Shown here: piece after piece, positions 63,880 through 64,000 of the stretch
Layout: each line of letters begins with the position of its first letter
Numbering within the stretch: position 1 is the first letter of the stretch
DNA from: Nematostella vectensis
Lineage: Eukaryota > Cnidaria > Anthozoa > Actiniaria > Edwardsiidae
Direction: 5' to 3'
DNA length: 64,000 nt
NCBI RefSeq assembly: GCF_932526225.1
Contig: NC_064048.1
Coordinates: 12,097,665-12,161,664 of the forward strand
Notes under the pieces: generated by a model
Databases searched by the model: none
Seen by the model: only the letters and a program-made list of their open reading frames with translations
What the model was told of the DNA's origin: nothing
Position numbers and translations under genes: made by a program

Positions 63880-64000
63880 GTTCAAGATAACGTTTTTTAG
63901 TATTTTTTTATAATACTCATCAAAAAAGTGGTGTGACATAGGTTCGTCTACCTGATCCAGGATACTAAAGATACAGGCTTGATATGCATTATATACAGCT
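63163..64000 (+). repeat. Repeat unit 38 (cut by window end)
   Basis: The first 838 bases of another unit, so the array continues beyond the window. A run of 7, T29, B-box at 63806. Private A at 63661. Confidence 0.96.

Larger units (their letters stand above)
1..64000 (+). repeat. Tandem array of a ~1.7 kb unit (37 full copies plus a partial)
   Basis: The motif at position 1 (GGGCAGG followed by AAAATTTTCC) recurs 37 more times, always in the same orientation, at spacings of 1,687 to 1,721 bases. Between these marks the sequence is nearly identical from copy to copy, so there is no unique DNA in the window. Differences are scattered single-base changes, a 15-base duplication in three copies, 13- and 17-base losses between short direct repeats, and a T tract of varying length. 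The array enters and leaves the window mid-array. Such near-identity over 64 kb is what unequal crossover and gene conversion produce in eukaryotic satellites and multicopy gene arrays. The phase of the unit is arbitrary. Copy number here depends on the assembly being right. Confidence 0.98.

Noticed and set aside
1-64000. CRISPR array or bacterial operon
   Set aside because: The whole 1.7 kb unit repeats without short repeat and unique spacer alternation, and there are no bacterial-type genes.

Overview
The whole window is one head-to-tail tandem array. A unit of about 1.7 kb is repeated in the same orientation from the first base to the last: 37 complete copies plus 838 bases of a 38th (phase set at the motif GGGCAGGAAAATTTTCC, position 1). 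Spacing between copies is 1,687 to 1,721 bases, most often 1,703 to 1,710. Copies differ by a handful of substitutions, a few small slippage events and the length of one T homopolymer. No flank is visible, so neither end of the array, its locus nor its host gene context can be seen. No convincing protein-coding gene was found. The open frames are short, overlap on both strands, run through homopolymers and match no family I recognise.

The organism cannot be named. A eukaryotic nuclear genome is the best reading: a long, highly homogenised, non-coding satellite-like array with an internal RNA polymerase III B-box motif, A-rich and T-rich homopolymers, and a CpG-rich patch inside an AT-rich unit. 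I see no rRNA, snRNA, histone, spliced-leader or viral replication gene in the unit.

Layout of one unit (coordinates of copy 1): two perfect palindromes (6-17 and 76-89); a short direct repeat with 13-base period (136-173); an A-rich tract (228-290); a CpG-rich module (321-667) holding two A-box-like motifs, a 75-base degenerate tRNA-like segment, a perfect B-box (645-655), a GC-rich hairpin and a T9 stretch (668-676) that would stop Pol III; a variable T tract (685-715); a set of inverted repeats, three of them with 7-base loops (838-862, 988-1008, 1027-1045); then about 530 bases of AT-rich sequence with a purine run and a small frame flanked by splice-like signals, ending in an AT palindrome (1574-1587). 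From there to 1710 I see only part of a minus-strand open frame.

Above the monomer there is larger structure. Copies 7-10 recur as copies 13-16, 10,264 bases downstream, with the same lengths, marker variants and T-tract lengths; copies 11-12 repeat the first two members, giving ABCD-AB-ABCD. Copies 17-18 and 34-35 share markers exactly 29,000 bases apart. Copies 34 and 37 look like mosaics of two unit types, as expected from gene conversion or unequal crossover. Copies 20 to 33 carry more private changes than copies 1 to 19, so the left part looks more recently homogenised. If the unit has a function, the best candidate is a short Pol III transcript from the CpG-rich module. That is inference: expression cannot be seen here.
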